Origin: Bradyrhizobium canariense
GTDB lineage: Bacteria; Pseudomonadota; Alphaproteobacteria; Rhizobiales; Xanthobacteraceae
DNA: 64,000 nucleotides
NCBI RefSeq assembly: GCF_900105125.1
Contig: NZ_LT629750.1
Span: 248,001 to 312,000, forward strand
Direction: 5' to 3'
Below, one piece after another: positions 10,201 to 18,184 of the stretch (position 1 is its first letter; every line of letters begins with the position of its first letter). The notes beneath the pieces were generated by a model. That model saw nothing but the letters and a program-made list of their open reading frames with translations, searched no databases and had not been told where the DNA came from. The position numbers and the translations under genes are program-made.

Positions 10201-11012
10201 AGTTGACGCCGATCGGACGGCGCGGCGACGAAATGATCCGCCGGCTGGCGGATCGGCTGGTCGCAGTCGATCTGCTCGATCAGGCCAGCGAGCTCTTGCA
10301 ATATCAAGTCGATCACCGGCTCGAAGGCGCTGCGCGGGCACAGGTGGCGGCGCGCCTTGCGATGGTCTATCTCACCAACCGCAAGCCGGATCGCGCGATA
10401 TCAGCGCTTCGCACCACGCGCATTTCCGATTTGTCGGGCGAACTGCGCCAGCAGCGGTTGCTGCTGGAAGCGCGGGCGGAAAGCGACGTCGGCCGTCATG
10501 ACCTTGCGCTCGACATCATCTCGAATATCAACGGCCGTGAGGCGATCCGGTTGCGTTCCGACATCTATTGGGCGGCACGGCGCTGGCGCGAGTCGGCCGA
10601 GCAGATCGAGTTGTACTATGGCGACCGCTGGCGCGACTTCAAACCGCTCAATCCGGCGGAAAAGGGCGACGTGATCCGCGCCGTGGTCGGATACGCGCTG
10701 GCGGAGGACGCCATCGGCATGGCGCGCTTCCGTGAAAAATATGCGCCATTGATGAGCGGCGACGCCGACCGCGCCGCCTTCGAGACCGCCAGCAAGCCGG
10801 CCGCCGCCTCAAGCTCCGAATTCACCCAGATCGCGAAGATGGCGGCGAGCGTCGACACGCTCGATGGATTCCTGCGCGAAATGAAAGCGCGGTTTCCGGA
10901 CGCCGCCGCTAAGGCCGCCGCGCTGCAGCCCGAAACCCAGAAGGCCGATCCGCTCCCGACCGGCTCCTTGCCCGAGATCGTCGGAGTGAGACGGGTCGGC
11001 GCGGCGAGGTAA
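7227..11012 (+). CDS. Large secreted beta-domain and TPR protein linked to the flagellar locus
   Basis: The 1261-residue protein has an N-terminal signal region (about residues 28-46, ending near AICQT). Two beta-rich AMIN-like segments follow (about 50-145 and 185-285), then a 150-residue Pro/Ala linker. A further AMIN-like region spans about 445-650, and the C-terminal half (about 670-1230) is a long array of TPR-like helices. No catalytic motif is evident. I recall similar proteins beside flagellar genes in Bradyrhizobium and Rhodopseudomonas but know no assigned function. AMIN domains bind peptidoglycan or septal material in other proteins. A periplasmic scaffold for motor or cell-pole organisation is therefore a reasonable guess, no more. 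The CtrA box 81 bp upstream supports a flagellar or cell-cycle link. Confidence 0.85.
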   Translation: MARTAAAGFWSLIRASAWNVRRCLSGRSSFAAVLILLGSMTPAICQTDPVKGEATFAAADGYARLVLKMADDVDSEVTTAGSILVIRFKHPVDIPIDTIADSVPDYIGSARRDPDGMAIRLSLARRVTINTMSAGERIFVDLLPDTWTGPPPSLPQDVIRELAERARAAERALRLQRAAETAKKRPPIRVRALIQPTFVRFVFEMPDGVSVSSVLNDQKLTLVFNAVLNFDLADAKVAAPPNIASINQKVEGDTSAVEVLLIGDVDVHSFREDKNYIVDVAFQPSEKPSALLPVADASRPPAPSASASSSPASSVVAPAAAASVAPAPAVPPAAGPAMSEKPADKAPQQAGEAKPLTSEKFAKEAGIEIKPEAAPQAPPAPATQSAVSPASETPAPVPVMPKINPAASETPGAERSASETPAPVPAAPASAAASAPLPEAAPADSTTQVKAVRDSEGLHVTFSFAAATPAALFRRADTVWMVFDATKPIDIEPIRSNVGAIIAEVKLVPLDTGQAIRIRLNRPQMPSLTSGDQAGNANWTLTFADTMQTPTQPLTVTRNVSNPTHANVEVPLSKTGRLHRLVDPEAGDTLMVITATPPVRGFIKRQDFVELSLLESIHGVAVRPNADDITAEIAPDKITLSRPGGLTLSPVDVKAERAPTAARPMFDVDEWRKNREGEFIVKERALIQALAATEPDQRTPARIDLARFYLARGLYPEAKGVLDLALADAKPGSEDPVALVLHSAASILMGRPALGVKDLANPAIGTKYDSQLWKAMAYARQGKWVEAREKFKNVEFAITALPIDLQRVVISDVMRASLEVKDYSGADKRSSDLEVVGLTPEIRPAISVMRGRLAEALGHEKDALSDYRIAIESSDRAAAAEGKIDEITLLQKRNEISQADALRQLETLEVMWRGDGLDVRALEMMARIYSDTGRYGESLAAARTATKLDPNSEVSRQGQDASAALFSDIFLGSKGDNLPPVDALGLFYEFRELTPIGRRGDEMIRRLADRLVAVDLLDQASELLQYQVDHRLEGAARAQVAARLAMVYLTNRKPDRAISALRTTRISDLSGELRQQRLLLEARAESDVGRHDLALDIISNINGREAIRLRSDIYWAARRWRESAEQIELYYGDRWRDFKPLNPAEKGDVIRAVVGYALAEDAIGMARFREKYAPLMSGDADRAAFETASKPAAASSSEFTQIAKMAASVDTLDGFLREMKARFPDAAAKAAALQPETQKADPLPTGSLPEIVGVRRVGAAR

Positions 11013-11102
11013 CGCTGCGCCACGCGCCGCAGTCATCCCCTCGACAGAGGCTCGCCGAAACGGCAACCTGTACCGCCTAACCGTGCACAGGAACGCGCCG
11101 TC

Positions 11103-11339
11103 ATGAGCAAGCCCGCCAAATCCGAAGCCGAACTCGTCGCGATGGCAAGGGCAGAGCTGAACGTCCATGTCGACTGCCCGGATGGAGTTGTCATCTCCGT
11201 TCTGCGCTCGGGCGATTCCTGGGAATTCCGCGCAGGAGCGGATGAGACGACGGCTGCAAAGCCTGGCTATCCCGAATGCGTGGCGATGCTGGTGCAGATC
11301 GGCGACCATCTTAGCAAGCAATACGATGTGAAGGGGTAG
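11103..11339 (+). CDS. Small conserved-looking hypothetical protein
   Basis: This 78-residue soluble protein starts MSKPAKSEAELVAMARAELN and has the clean third-position GC bias of the neighbourhood. It has no membrane segment or known motif; a short beta/helix fold is likely. It lies 90 bp after the TPR gene, on the same strand, and converges on the NYN gene. I do not recognise a family. Confidence 0.65.
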   Translation: MSKPAKSEAELVAMARAELNVHVDCPDGVVISVLRSGDSWEFRAGADETTAAKPGYPECVAMLVQIGDHLSKQYDVKG

Positions 11340-11390
11340 GGCGCTGGCCTATCCGCCATAACTCTGCGGCAGGATGCTTGAAGCGCCGCC

Positions 11391-12011
11391 TCAGTCGGCG
11401 GATTCCTGACCAGAAACATGCGGCGCCATGGCAGTTGGGCGGCGAGCCGGCGTTTGACGCTGTTCGCGCGATACTTGACGCTCGGCGGGATCGCGGCCGA
11501 TCTTGCTTCGAAGCTCAAGCACATCGGTGAAGATGTCGGCCTGACGACGCAATTCGTCGGCGATCATCGCTGGCTTGACCGACAAGGATGAAACCACGGT
11601 CACGTGAACTCCACGGCGCTGCACAGCTTCAACCAACGAGCGAAAGTCGCCGTCGCCGGAGAACAACACAATCTGATCGACGTGGTTGGCGAGCTCCATC
11701 GCATCGACCGCAATCTCGATGTCCATGTTGCCTTTCACCTTACGCCGGCCGCTGGCGTCGACGTATTCCTTGGCGGCCTTGGTGACGACCGAATAACCGT
11801 TGTAGTCGAGCCAGTCGATCAGCGGTCTGATCGAGGAAAACTCCTGATCCTCGATGATCGCGGTGTAATAAAAAGCCCGCACCAGCGTGCCGCGCCCCTC
11901 GAACTCCTTGAGAAGCCGCTTGTAGTCAACATCAAATCCGAGGGCCCTGCAGGTGGCATAGAGATTGGCGCCATCGATGAATAGCGCGATTCTGTTGGAT
12001 TGCGAGGACAT
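11391..12011 (-). CDS. NYN-domain (LabA/DUF88-type) putative RNase
   Basis: The 206-residue protein has a PIN-like NYN fold. The acidic residues expected for metal binding are present: ALFIDGANLY (Asp13 region), GNMDIEIAVDAM and LFSGDGDF. In the C-terminal part, VEAVQRRGVHVTVVS and DELRRQADIFTDVLEL complete the domain, followed by a basic, probably disordered tail. NYN proteins are metal-dependent nucleases acting on structured RNA; the substrate here is unknown. It is a single minus-strand gene convergent with the small ORF before it, with no operon partner. Confidence 0.88.
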   Translation of the reverse strand: MSSQSNRIALFIDGANLYATCRALGFDVDYKRLLKEFEGRGTLVRAFYYTAIIEDQEFSSIRPLIDWLDYNGYSVVTKAAKEYVDASGRRKVKGNMDIEIAVDAMELANHVDQIVLFSGDGDFRSLVEAVQRRGVHVTVVSSLSVKPAMIADELRRQADIFTDVLELRSKIGRDPAERQVSREQRQTPARRPTAMAPHVSGQESAD

Positions 12012-12170
12012 GAGAAATACCCAAAATGTGAACGAACCATGCGCGGATCGCGACGTTGACGCGTTGAACCTAAATGCCCTGAAACGTTACTTAATTCGGG
12101 AGACTAGGGAATAAAACGACCCTGCCGGCGATCATTACTGTCGGCATGGCCGGCTCGGGGTATCACCGTA

Positions 12171-12377
12171 ATGGACGATAGCGCAGCCTATTTTAAGGCA
12201 ATGATGGTCTTTTGTCGGCAGCATGCAAAGCTGCAAGAGGAAAATGAGCATTTTTGGCTGGGGGAGGCCCAAGCCTGGGCCGAGCTGTTAAAGGCCAAAA
12301 ATGCTTTTTGGCGACAGTTCACGGACAAACCGAACCGGTCCGGGCAACATCCCGAGGCAACGTCAAGCGATCGATAA
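12171..12377 (+). CDS. Small hypothetical protein
   Basis: This 68-residue product starts MDDSAAYFKAMMVFCRQHAK and is rich in aromatic and charged residues (FWLGEAQAWAELLKAKNAFW). A helical soluble peptide is likely. GC content is lower than in the flagellar genes on either side. It stands alone between the NYN gene and fliP. There is no known motif, and coding status rests on composition only. Confidence 0.5.
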   Translation: MDDSAAYFKAMMVFCRQHAKLQEENEHFWLGEAQAWAELLKAKNAFWRQFTDKPNRSGQHPEATSSDR

Positions 12378-12518
12378 GCCACAATTATCGATACAAGGCC
12401 CAAAAAGCAAAATGCGCTGATGGGTCCATGTGTGCTTTAGCTCACATGAGGGATTCGGCGGGATTGCGCGGCCGCAAAGCGGATGTGTCTTCAGCGCAGC
12501 TCGGGGCCTAATCGCCCG

Positions 12519-13271
12519 CTATCCGCCGTAGCTCTGCACCAGACTGCCCGCGACCAGCGACCAGCCGTCGACCAGAACGAAGAAAATCAGCTTGAACGGC
12601 AGTGACACCACGGCCGGCGGCAGCATCATCATGCCCATCGACATCAATACCGATGCCACCACGAGGTCGATGATCAGGAAGGGCAGGAACAGGAGAAAGC
12701 CAATCTCGAAGGCGCGCTTCAGCTCGGAGATCATGAATGCCGGTATCAGAATCCGAAGCGACGTTACATCAGGCGTGGCTGGCGGTGGTTCGCCCGACAG
12801 GTCCATGAACAGTTTCAGATCCTTTTCGCGCACGTTCTTCAGCATGAAGCCGCGCAATGGCACCGATGCGCGCTGCAGCGCTTCCTCGACGCCGATCTGG
12901 TTCGCGACCAGCGGCCTGATGCCATCATCGTAGGATTTCTGCAGCACCGGTCCCATCACGAAGGCCGTCAGGAACATCGCAAGCGCGATCATCACGGAAT
13001 TCGGCGGCGCGGTCGCAGTGCCCATCGCGGTGCGCAGCAAGGACAATACGACGACGATCCGTGTGAACGACGTCATCATGATCAGGATCGAAGGCGCAAC
13101 CGACAAAATCGTCAGAAGCGCGATCAGCTGGATCGAGCGCTCGGTGACGCCGCCATTGCCCTGGCCGAGATTGATACTGATATCCTGCGCCAACGCCGGA
13201 TGAGCCAGCGATCCGGCGACTATCAGTGTGACAAAAAATAAAACTCTACGCGGGAGGAACGCCGATCTCAC
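12519..13271 (-). CDS. fliP: Flagellar type III export gate protein FliP
   Basis: FliP is a core subunit of the FliPQR export gate. The 250-residue precursor has a cleavable signal peptide (about residues 1-28) and the family motifs LTILSVAPSILIMMTSFTR, LRTAMGTATAPPNSVMIALA and FLIIDLVVASVLMSMGMMML. It starts with GTG, overlapping the fliO stop by four bases (GTGA), so translation is coupled. It is separated from fliQ/fliR, which sit in the opposite-strand operon 2.6 kb away. Confidence 0.96.
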   Translation of the reverse strand: MRSAFLPRRVLFFVTLIVAGSLAHPALAQDISINLGQGNGGVTERSIQLIALLTILSVAPSILIMMTSFTRIVVVLSLLRTAMGTATAPPNSVMIALAMFLTAFVMGPVLQKSYDDGIRPLVANQIGVEEALQRASVPLRGFMLKNVREKDLKLFMDLSGEPPPATPDVTSLRILIPAFMISELKRAFEIGFLLFLPFLIIDLVVASVLMSMGMMMLPPAVVSLPFKLIFFVLVDGWSLVAGSLVQSYGG

Positions 13272-14230
13272 GAAGGGGACTTCGGACGGCCCAGCAGTGA
13301 TGCCATCTCGTCTTCCAGATTCTCAAAGCCGGTCTTCGGCGACGGCGCGGCAGCGGGCGGTGCGGTCGACGGCTCGCTGCGGGGAGGAGCGGGCCGGTTC
13401 GCCGGCGGTTCGGGCGCCACCGGCGGCGCGCCAACGCGCTGTTCGCCGGTTTCGCCACCCGGCCGGCGCAGCGCTGCCTCTAGCCGCTGCGCCATCTCGG
13501 CGAGATTTTGATCGGCCGCCGACAGGGGCGGTGTGGCCGGTGTTGGCACGATTGCCACCGGCGGCGCCGCGGGACGTTCGGTGCGAATCGGGGGCGCTTT
13601 AGGCGCTTCGGTTGGGCGCGCCGGGCGCGGCATCATCGGTTCGTTACGCGTTACCCGCGACGGAATCGGTTCGGGTCGGGGTTCGGGCCGCGCCTCCGGA
13701 CGGCCGCCGAGCGGCTCCGGTGTGAAGCCGGTCAAAGGATCATTGCGTCGCTCCGAAAGCGCCGGTGCAGGACGTCGAACCTCGTCGGCAAAAGCGGGGC
13801 GGGCCGGCCGCGGAGGCGGCTCGGGCATTTGCAGTTCCGGAAGATCGAAGGTGTCGGACCTCGGAGCCTCGCCGTCGCTCCAACCAACGGCGTCCGGCAG
13901 CGGTGCGATTCGGGACGGTGGTTCAGTACCACCGGCGGGCCGCGGCGACATCTGATCCCGTGCCGCCGTGGCGCGCACGATATTGGGTTCCACGACGATG
14001 TCGGTCGGGCCGCCGATCATCAGGAGATGCTCAACATTGTCGCGCCGTACCAGCACCAGCCGCCGCCGGCCGTCGACGGCCGCGGCGTCGATTACCGCCA
14101 ATCGGGGCATGCGGCTACGATTGGTGTTGGCACCCAGGCGGTTGCCGGCGAATCGGCGAACTGCCCAGGCGGCAACGCCGATCAACGCCAGAACGGCCAC
14201 GAACGCGAAAAAAAATGTCAGTGCCTGCAT
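13268..14230 (-). CDS. fliO: FliO-type flagellar export accessory protein
   Basis: FliO helps assemble or stabilise the FliP ring. The first 90 residues are FliO-like: one membrane segment (about residues 3-23, ALTFFFAFVAVLALIGVAAWA), then a small beta domain with RLAVIDAAAVDGRRRLVLVRRDNVEHLLMIGGPTD. The remaining 230 residues are Pro/Arg-rich, probably disordered, and unusually long for FliO. I prefer ATG at 14230, which places the membrane segment at the N-terminus and has a GGGGAC ribosome site. A start at 14281 would add 17 basic residues and has no obvious site. Confidence 0.85.
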   Translation of the reverse strand: MQALTFFFAFVAVLALIGVAAWAVRRFAGNRLGANTNRSRMPRLAVIDAAAVDGRRRLVLVRRDNVEHLLMIGGPTDIVVEPNIVRATAARDQMSPRPAGGTEPPSRIAPLPDAVGWSDGEAPRSDTFDLPELQMPEPPPRPARPAFADEVRRPAPALSERRNDPLTGFTPEPLGGRPEARPEPRPEPIPSRVTRNEPMMPRPARPTEAPKAPPIRTERPAAPPVAIVPTPATPPLSAADQNLAEMAQRLEAALRRPGGETGEQRVGAPPVAPEPPANRPAPPRSEPSTAPPAAAPSPKTGFENLEDEMASLLGRPKSPS

Positions 14231-14528
14231 TACCCGGTCCCCGGCAAATAGCGCTTTCTTCAGATTTCTCGTTCGTCGCACGCTGATCGGCAGCGCACAA
14301 CAAGTGGCGAACGAAGTCTGAGTCTAGCCCAATCTCTTAACATCCCAAGGCAAGATCTGCCGTCCCGATATCTTAATAACCCATGAATCGGCTGGGCCAA
14401 AATGACTTCTCGCATCCCCACGCCTCGTTAACCGGGGTGGTTAACGGAGCATTCGTGGCGAAAATGCGCTCCTCGGCCCCGGGGAACGATCTCGTCTCAA
14501 GAGCCTATCCCGCCCCACGCAACGCGTC

Positions 14529-14543
14529 TTAACCCGCTGTTAA
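14529..14543. promoter_or_regulatory. CtrA box upstream of flgB
   Basis: TTAACCCGCTGTTAA, followed by CC, is a perfect TTAA-N7-TTAAC CtrA site, 83 bp before flgB. The 300-bp gap between fliO and flgB (14231-14625) holds no gene. It also has a GTTAACC/GGTTAAC palindrome at 14427-14445 whose 9-bp spacing does not fit CtrA. The site should tie the flgB-flhB operon to the CckA-CtrA pathway. Confidence 0.7.
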
Positions 14544-14625
14544 CCATACAGGCGGCAAATTCTGCCTACCTGAGGCGTCCTGTCTGACAAGACCTGCCTG
14601 ACAAGAAACGGGGAGCGCGGTTGCA

Positions 14626-15024
14626 ATGTCCATGAACGACCTGCCTGGCCTGGCGGCGCTTCGTACCAGAATGCAGTGGCATCAGGAGCGCCAGCGGGTG
14701 CTTGCCGAAAATGTCGCCAATTCCGACACGCCGAACTTCAAGCCGCGCGATCTGGTGGAACCGAAATTCGACGCCTCCGGCTCCAACGTTGACGGGCCGC
14801 TGGCGATGATGCGCACCAGCGCCGCTCATATCCTGCCGTCGGGCGCTCCGGACAGCTTCGATCAGAACCGCAAGGTCGGCTTCGAGACGCGGCCCGCCGG
14901 CAACTCCGTCAATCTCGAAGACGAGATGCTCAAGGTCTCCTCCAATCAGATGGACTACGCCGCCGTGACCTCGCTCTACAGCCGCAGTCTGCATCTTCTC
15001 AAGACCGCGATCGGCAAGGCCTGA
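14626..15024 (+). CDS. flgB: Flagellar proximal rod protein FlgB
   Basis: FlgB is the first proximal rod subunit. The 132-residue protein contains the rod N-terminal motif RVLAENVANSDTPNFKPRDL and ends with the helical C-terminal segment TSLYSRSLHLLKTAIGKA. Length is normal. It opens the operon flgB-flgC-fliE-fliQ-fliR-flhB and is preceded by a CtrA box. A second in-frame ATG two codons in (14632) is an equally possible start. Confidence 0.95.
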   Translation: MSMNDLPGLAALRTRMQWHQERQRVLAENVANSDTPNFKPRDLVEPKFDASGSNVDGPLAMMRTSAAHILPSGAPDSFDQNRKVGFETRPAGNSVNLEDEMLKVSSNQMDYAAVTSLYSRSLHLLKTAIGKA

Positions 15025-15047
15025 GGCCGCATTAGGGAGAGAGCAAC

Positions 15048-15479
15048 ATGGCAGACCGTCAAGTCATCGCAGATTTCGCCAGATCGATGGGGATCGCGAC
15101 ATCGGGCCTGCGCGCGCAAGCGGGCCGGATGCGGGTGATCTCGGAAAATATCGCCAACGCGGATTCCACCTCGCAGACCTCCGGCGGAGATCCCTATCGC
15201 CGCAAGGTGCCGACCTTTTCCTCCGAGCTCGATCGCACGCTGGATGCGCAGGTCGTCACGCTGGGCCGGGTGCGGGCCGATCCGACGTCGTTTCGGGTCA
15301 AGTACGACCCCGGCAATCCAGCGGCGGATGCGACCGGCAACGTCAAATATCCCAACGTCAATCCGCTGATCGAAATGACCGACATGCGCGACGCGCAGCG
15401 ATCCTACGAGGCGAACCTCAACATCATCAGCGCCACGCGCCGGATGATCTCGCTCACGCTTAACATTCTCAAATCCTGA
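15048..15479 (+). CDS. flgC: Flagellar proximal rod protein FlgC
   Basis: The 143-residue product has the FlgC signature: MGIATSGLRAQAGRMRVISE and IANADSTSQTSGGDPYRRK, then a conserved C-terminus VNPLIEMTDMRDAQRSYEAN. It forms the proximal rod with FlgB, FlgF and FliE. A GGGAGAG ribosome site lies about 8 bp upstream. It follows flgB by 23 bp and precedes fliE by 16 bp. Confidence 0.96.
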   Translation: MADRQVIADFARSMGIATSGLRAQAGRMRVISENIANADSTSQTSGGDPYRRKVPTFSSELDRTLDAQVVTLGRVRADPTSFRVKYDPGNPAADATGNVKYPNVNPLIEMTDMRDAQRSYEANLNIISATRRMISLTLNILKS

Positions 15480-15495
15480 ACAGGAAATCTGAGCC

Positions 15496-15807
15496 ATGGC
15501 TTCACCGACAATTGCCGCCAATGCCTACGCAAACGCCGCTCGGATGATGGATCCGGGCGTCGCGGCCAAGAGTTCCGGCGACGCGGGAGGCCCCTCGTTT
15601 GGCGACCTGCTCAAGGAAACGATGGGAAGCGTCATAGATGGCGGGCGACAAGCCGACCAGCAGACGACCGCCATGGCGACCGGCAAGGCCAATGTCATGG
15701 ACGTCGTGACGGCGGTGGCGGAGACCGATGTCAAAATATCGACGCTGGTCTCGGTGCGAGACAAGGTGATCTCGGCCTACGAAGACATCATGAAAATGGC
15801 GATCTGA
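15496..15807 (+). CDS. fliE: Flagellar hook-basal body adaptor FliE
   Basis: FliE joins the MS-ring/export gate to the rod. The 103-residue protein is of usual size and carries the FliE core FGDLLKETMGSVIDGGRQAD and the C-terminal region DVVTAVAETDVKISTLVSVRDKVISAYEDIMKM. It lies between flgC and fliQ in the same operon, with an 80-bp gap before fliQ. Confidence 0.95.
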   Translation: MASPTIAANAYANAARMMDPGVAAKSSGDAGGPSFGDLLKETMGSVIDGGRQADQQTTAMATGKANVMDVVTAVAETDVKISTLVSVRDKVISAYEDIMKMAI

Positions 15808-15887
15808 GTTCTAAATGCCGTCATTCCGGGCCGGCTCTGCGAGCCTACCCGAATGACCAACGTAATCAAACCGAGTGAGACAGAAAA

Positions 15888-16151
15888 ATGACCGGTGCTG
15901 AAACCCTCGATGTGGCGCGCGAGGCCATCTGGACCATCGTCGTGGTGTCGTCGCCGCTGATGGTTGTCGGCCTGGTCGTCGGCGTCGTGGTGTCGCTGTT
16001 CCAGGCGCTGACACAGATCCAGGAACAAACACTGGTATTCGTGCCGAAGATCCTGGCGATCTTCGGCACGCTGCTGCTGGCGCTGCCGTTCATGGCGGAC
16101 GCGTTACACAGCGAGATGATGCGGATATCGTCGCGAATCATAGGTGGTTGA
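15888..16151 (+). CDS. fliQ: Flagellar export gate protein FliQ
   Basis: The 87-residue protein has two membrane segments with the conserved motifs IWTIVVVSSPLMVVGLVVGV and VSLFQALTQIQEQTLVFVPK, which identify FliQ of the FliPQR export gate. Its length is as expected (86-90). It is followed by fliR after 17 bp. Confidence 0.96.
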   Translation: MTGAETLDVAREAIWTIVVVSSPLMVVGLVVGVVVSLFQALTQIQEQTLVFVPKILAIFGTLLLALPFMADALHSEMMRISSRIIGG

Positions 16152-16168
16152 TGCACTATGCATAGACC

Positions 16169-16939
16169 ATGCACGCCGATATTTCCCTGCTGCCAGCGCT
16201 CGCTGCGACCTTCATGCTGGTATTCGCCCGCGTCGGCGCGATGGTGATGCTGCTGCCGGGGCTGGGCGAATCCAACATTCCGGCTCGCATCAAGATTGCG
16301 ATCGCGGTGCTGCTGACGCTGATCATCCTGCCGTTGCACCGCTCGGCCTATCAGATCGACCTGCAGTCGATGAATCCGGTGCTGGTGCTGATGATCCACG
16401 AAATCATCGTCGGCATCGTGCTCGGCGCCACCGCGCGGGTGACACTTTCCGCGTTGCAGGTCGGAGGTGCGGTGATTGCCCAGCAAATGGGACTCGGCTT
16501 CGTCACATCGGTCGATCCGACCCAGGGCCAGCAGGGCGTGCTGATCGGAAACTTCCTCACCATGCTCGGCGTGACGCTGCTGTTCGCGACCGACAGCCAC
16601 TATCTCGTGATCGCCGCGCTCAATGACAGCTACGCGATTTTTTCGCCCGGCGATCTGACGCAGAGCGGCGACATCGCCGCGCTCGCTACCCGTGCCTTCG
16701 CCGCCGCCTTCAGGATCGGGATACAGCTGTCGGCGCCGTTTCTGGTATTCGGCCTGGTGTTCAATATCGGGCTCGGCGTGCTGGCGCGGCTGATGCCGCA
16801 GATGCAGGTCTATTTCGTCGGCGTGCCGCTGTCGATTCTCGCCGGCTTCCTGATTTTCTCGCTGGTTCTCGTGGCGATGATGGGAACGTTCCTCAATTAT
16901 TTTAACGGCGTCATGCACGATTTGACGCCGCTGAACTGA
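16169..16939 (+). CDS. fliR: Flagellar export gate protein FliR
   Basis: FliR completes the FliPQR gate in the inner membrane. The 256-residue protein is strongly hydrophobic, with about six membrane segments and the family motifs FARVGAMVMLLPGLGESNIP and QQMGLGFVTSVDPTQGQQG. The final helix LAGFLIFSLVLVAMMGTFL is typical. It starts 17 bp after fliQ, and flhB follows after 12 bp. Confidence 0.95.
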   Translation: MHADISLLPALAATFMLVFARVGAMVMLLPGLGESNIPARIKIAIAVLLTLIILPLHRSAYQIDLQSMNPVLVLMIHEIIVGIVLGATARVTLSALQVGGAVIAQQMGLGFVTSVDPTQGQQGVLIGNFLTMLGVTLLFATDSHYLVIAALNDSYAIFSPGDLTQSGDIAALATRAFAAAFRIGIQLSAPFLVFGLVFNIGLGVLARLMPQMQVYFVGVPLSILAGFLIFSLVLVAMMGTFLNYFNGVMHDLTPLN

Positions 16940-16951
16940 AAGTCCTGATCG

Positions 16952-18028
16952 ATGGCCGACGAAGGCGACTCGTCCGATAAAACAGAAGACCCTACGCAAA
17001 AACGTCTGGATGAGGCCCACGACCGTGGCGACGTCGCGAAAAGCCAGGAGGTCAACACCTGGTTCATGATCGCCGGCGCCACGCTGGTATTGTCGTCGTT
17101 TTCCGGATCGATCGGCGGAATTCAGATGCCGCTGCGTAACCTGATCGCCAATGCATGGATGGTCCGCGTCGACGGGCCCGGCCTGCTGGCGCTGGGGCAG
17201 CGCCTCGAATACATGCTGCTCGCAGCGCTCGGCGTGCCGTTCCTGATGCTCGTCATCGCGGCGCTCGCGGGCAACATGCTGCAGCATCGGCTGGTCTGGT
17301 CCGGCGAGTCGCTCAAACCCAGTTTCAGCAAGATCTCTCCCGCCGCCGGATTCAAGCGGGTGTTCGGCAAGCAGGCGGCCGCGAATTTCGGCAAGGGCCT
17401 TTTCAAGCTGCTCGCGCTCGGCGCAGTGATGGCCGCGATTCTGTGGCCGGAGCGCCTTCGCCTGGAATCGATGCTGCAGTTCGGTCCGGAGACGATGCTG
17501 AGCGTGATCTCGAGTTTGACGATGCGCCTGCTGGGTTCGGTGGTCGCGATGCTCGCGGTGGTCGCGATCGCCGACTATTTCTTCCAATACCGGCAGTGGT
17601 ACGAGCGGCAGAAGATGTCGCTGCAGGAAATGAAGGAGGAGTTCAAGCAGTCCGAAGGCGACCCGCACATCAAGGGCCGGATCAGGCAGTTGCGCCACGC
17701 GCGGATGAAGAAGCGCATGATGACCGCGGTTCCCAAGGCCTCCGTGATCATCACCAACCCGACCCACTACGCGGTGGCGCTTTCCTACGAGCGCGGCATG
17801 GCGGCGCCGATCTGCGTGGCCAAGGGCGTCGATCTGATCGCCTTGAAGATCAGGGAGATCGCCAAGGCGCACGACATCCCGATCGTGGAGAACGTGCCGC
17901 TGGCGCGAGCGCTGCATGCGAGTGTGGAAATCGACGACGAAATCCCGGTGGAACACTATCATGCCGTCGCCGAAGTCATCGGCTACGTCATGGGCCTCAG
18001 GCGCGGGTTCTCGGGCCAGCGGGCGTGA
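16952..18028 (+). CDS. flhB: Flagellar export switch protein FlhB
   Basis: FlhB controls the switch of export substrate from rod/hook to filament. The 358-residue protein starts with the FlhB signature SDKTEDPTQKRLDEAHDRGDV, has four membrane segments and then a cytoplasmic domain. The autocleavage motif is intact: Asn269-Pro270-Thr271-His272 in ITNPTHYAVAL, the same residue number as in Salmonella. It is the last gene of the flgB operon; cckA starts 157 bp later on the same strand. Confidence 0.96.
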   Translation: MADEGDSSDKTEDPTQKRLDEAHDRGDVAKSQEVNTWFMIAGATLVLSSFSGSIGGIQMPLRNLIANAWMVRVDGPGLLALGQRLEYMLLAALGVPFLMLVIAALAGNMLQHRLVWSGESLKPSFSKISPAAGFKRVFGKQAAANFGKGLFKLLALGAVMAAILWPERLRLESMLQFGPETMLSVISSLTMRLLGSVVAMLAVVAIADYFFQYRQWYERQKMSLQEMKEEFKQSEGDPHIKGRIRQLRHARMKKRMMTAVPKASVIITNPTHYAVALSYERGMAAPICVAKGVDLIALKIREIAKAHDIPIVENVPLARALHASVEIDDEIPVEHYHAVAEVIGYVMGLRRGFSGQRA

Positions 18029-18184
18029 ATCGGAGCGAAGAATCGGGAGAAAAGGTACGGGAAACAGCCGCAAAACACGAAATAGCCGCCTGACGGACTT
18101 GCGCTTGCCGGTCCGATTCAGGCACTCAGGAACCTGCGCGCGAACAGCGCGTCATGTCCATGTTGACAGGCCGCTCCCGCTCTC

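Noticed and set aside
14427..14445. GTTAACC-GGGGT-GGTTAAC palindrome before flgB as a second CtrA box
   Set aside because: The two TTAA units are separated by 9 bases, not 7; the true-spacing site is at 14529.
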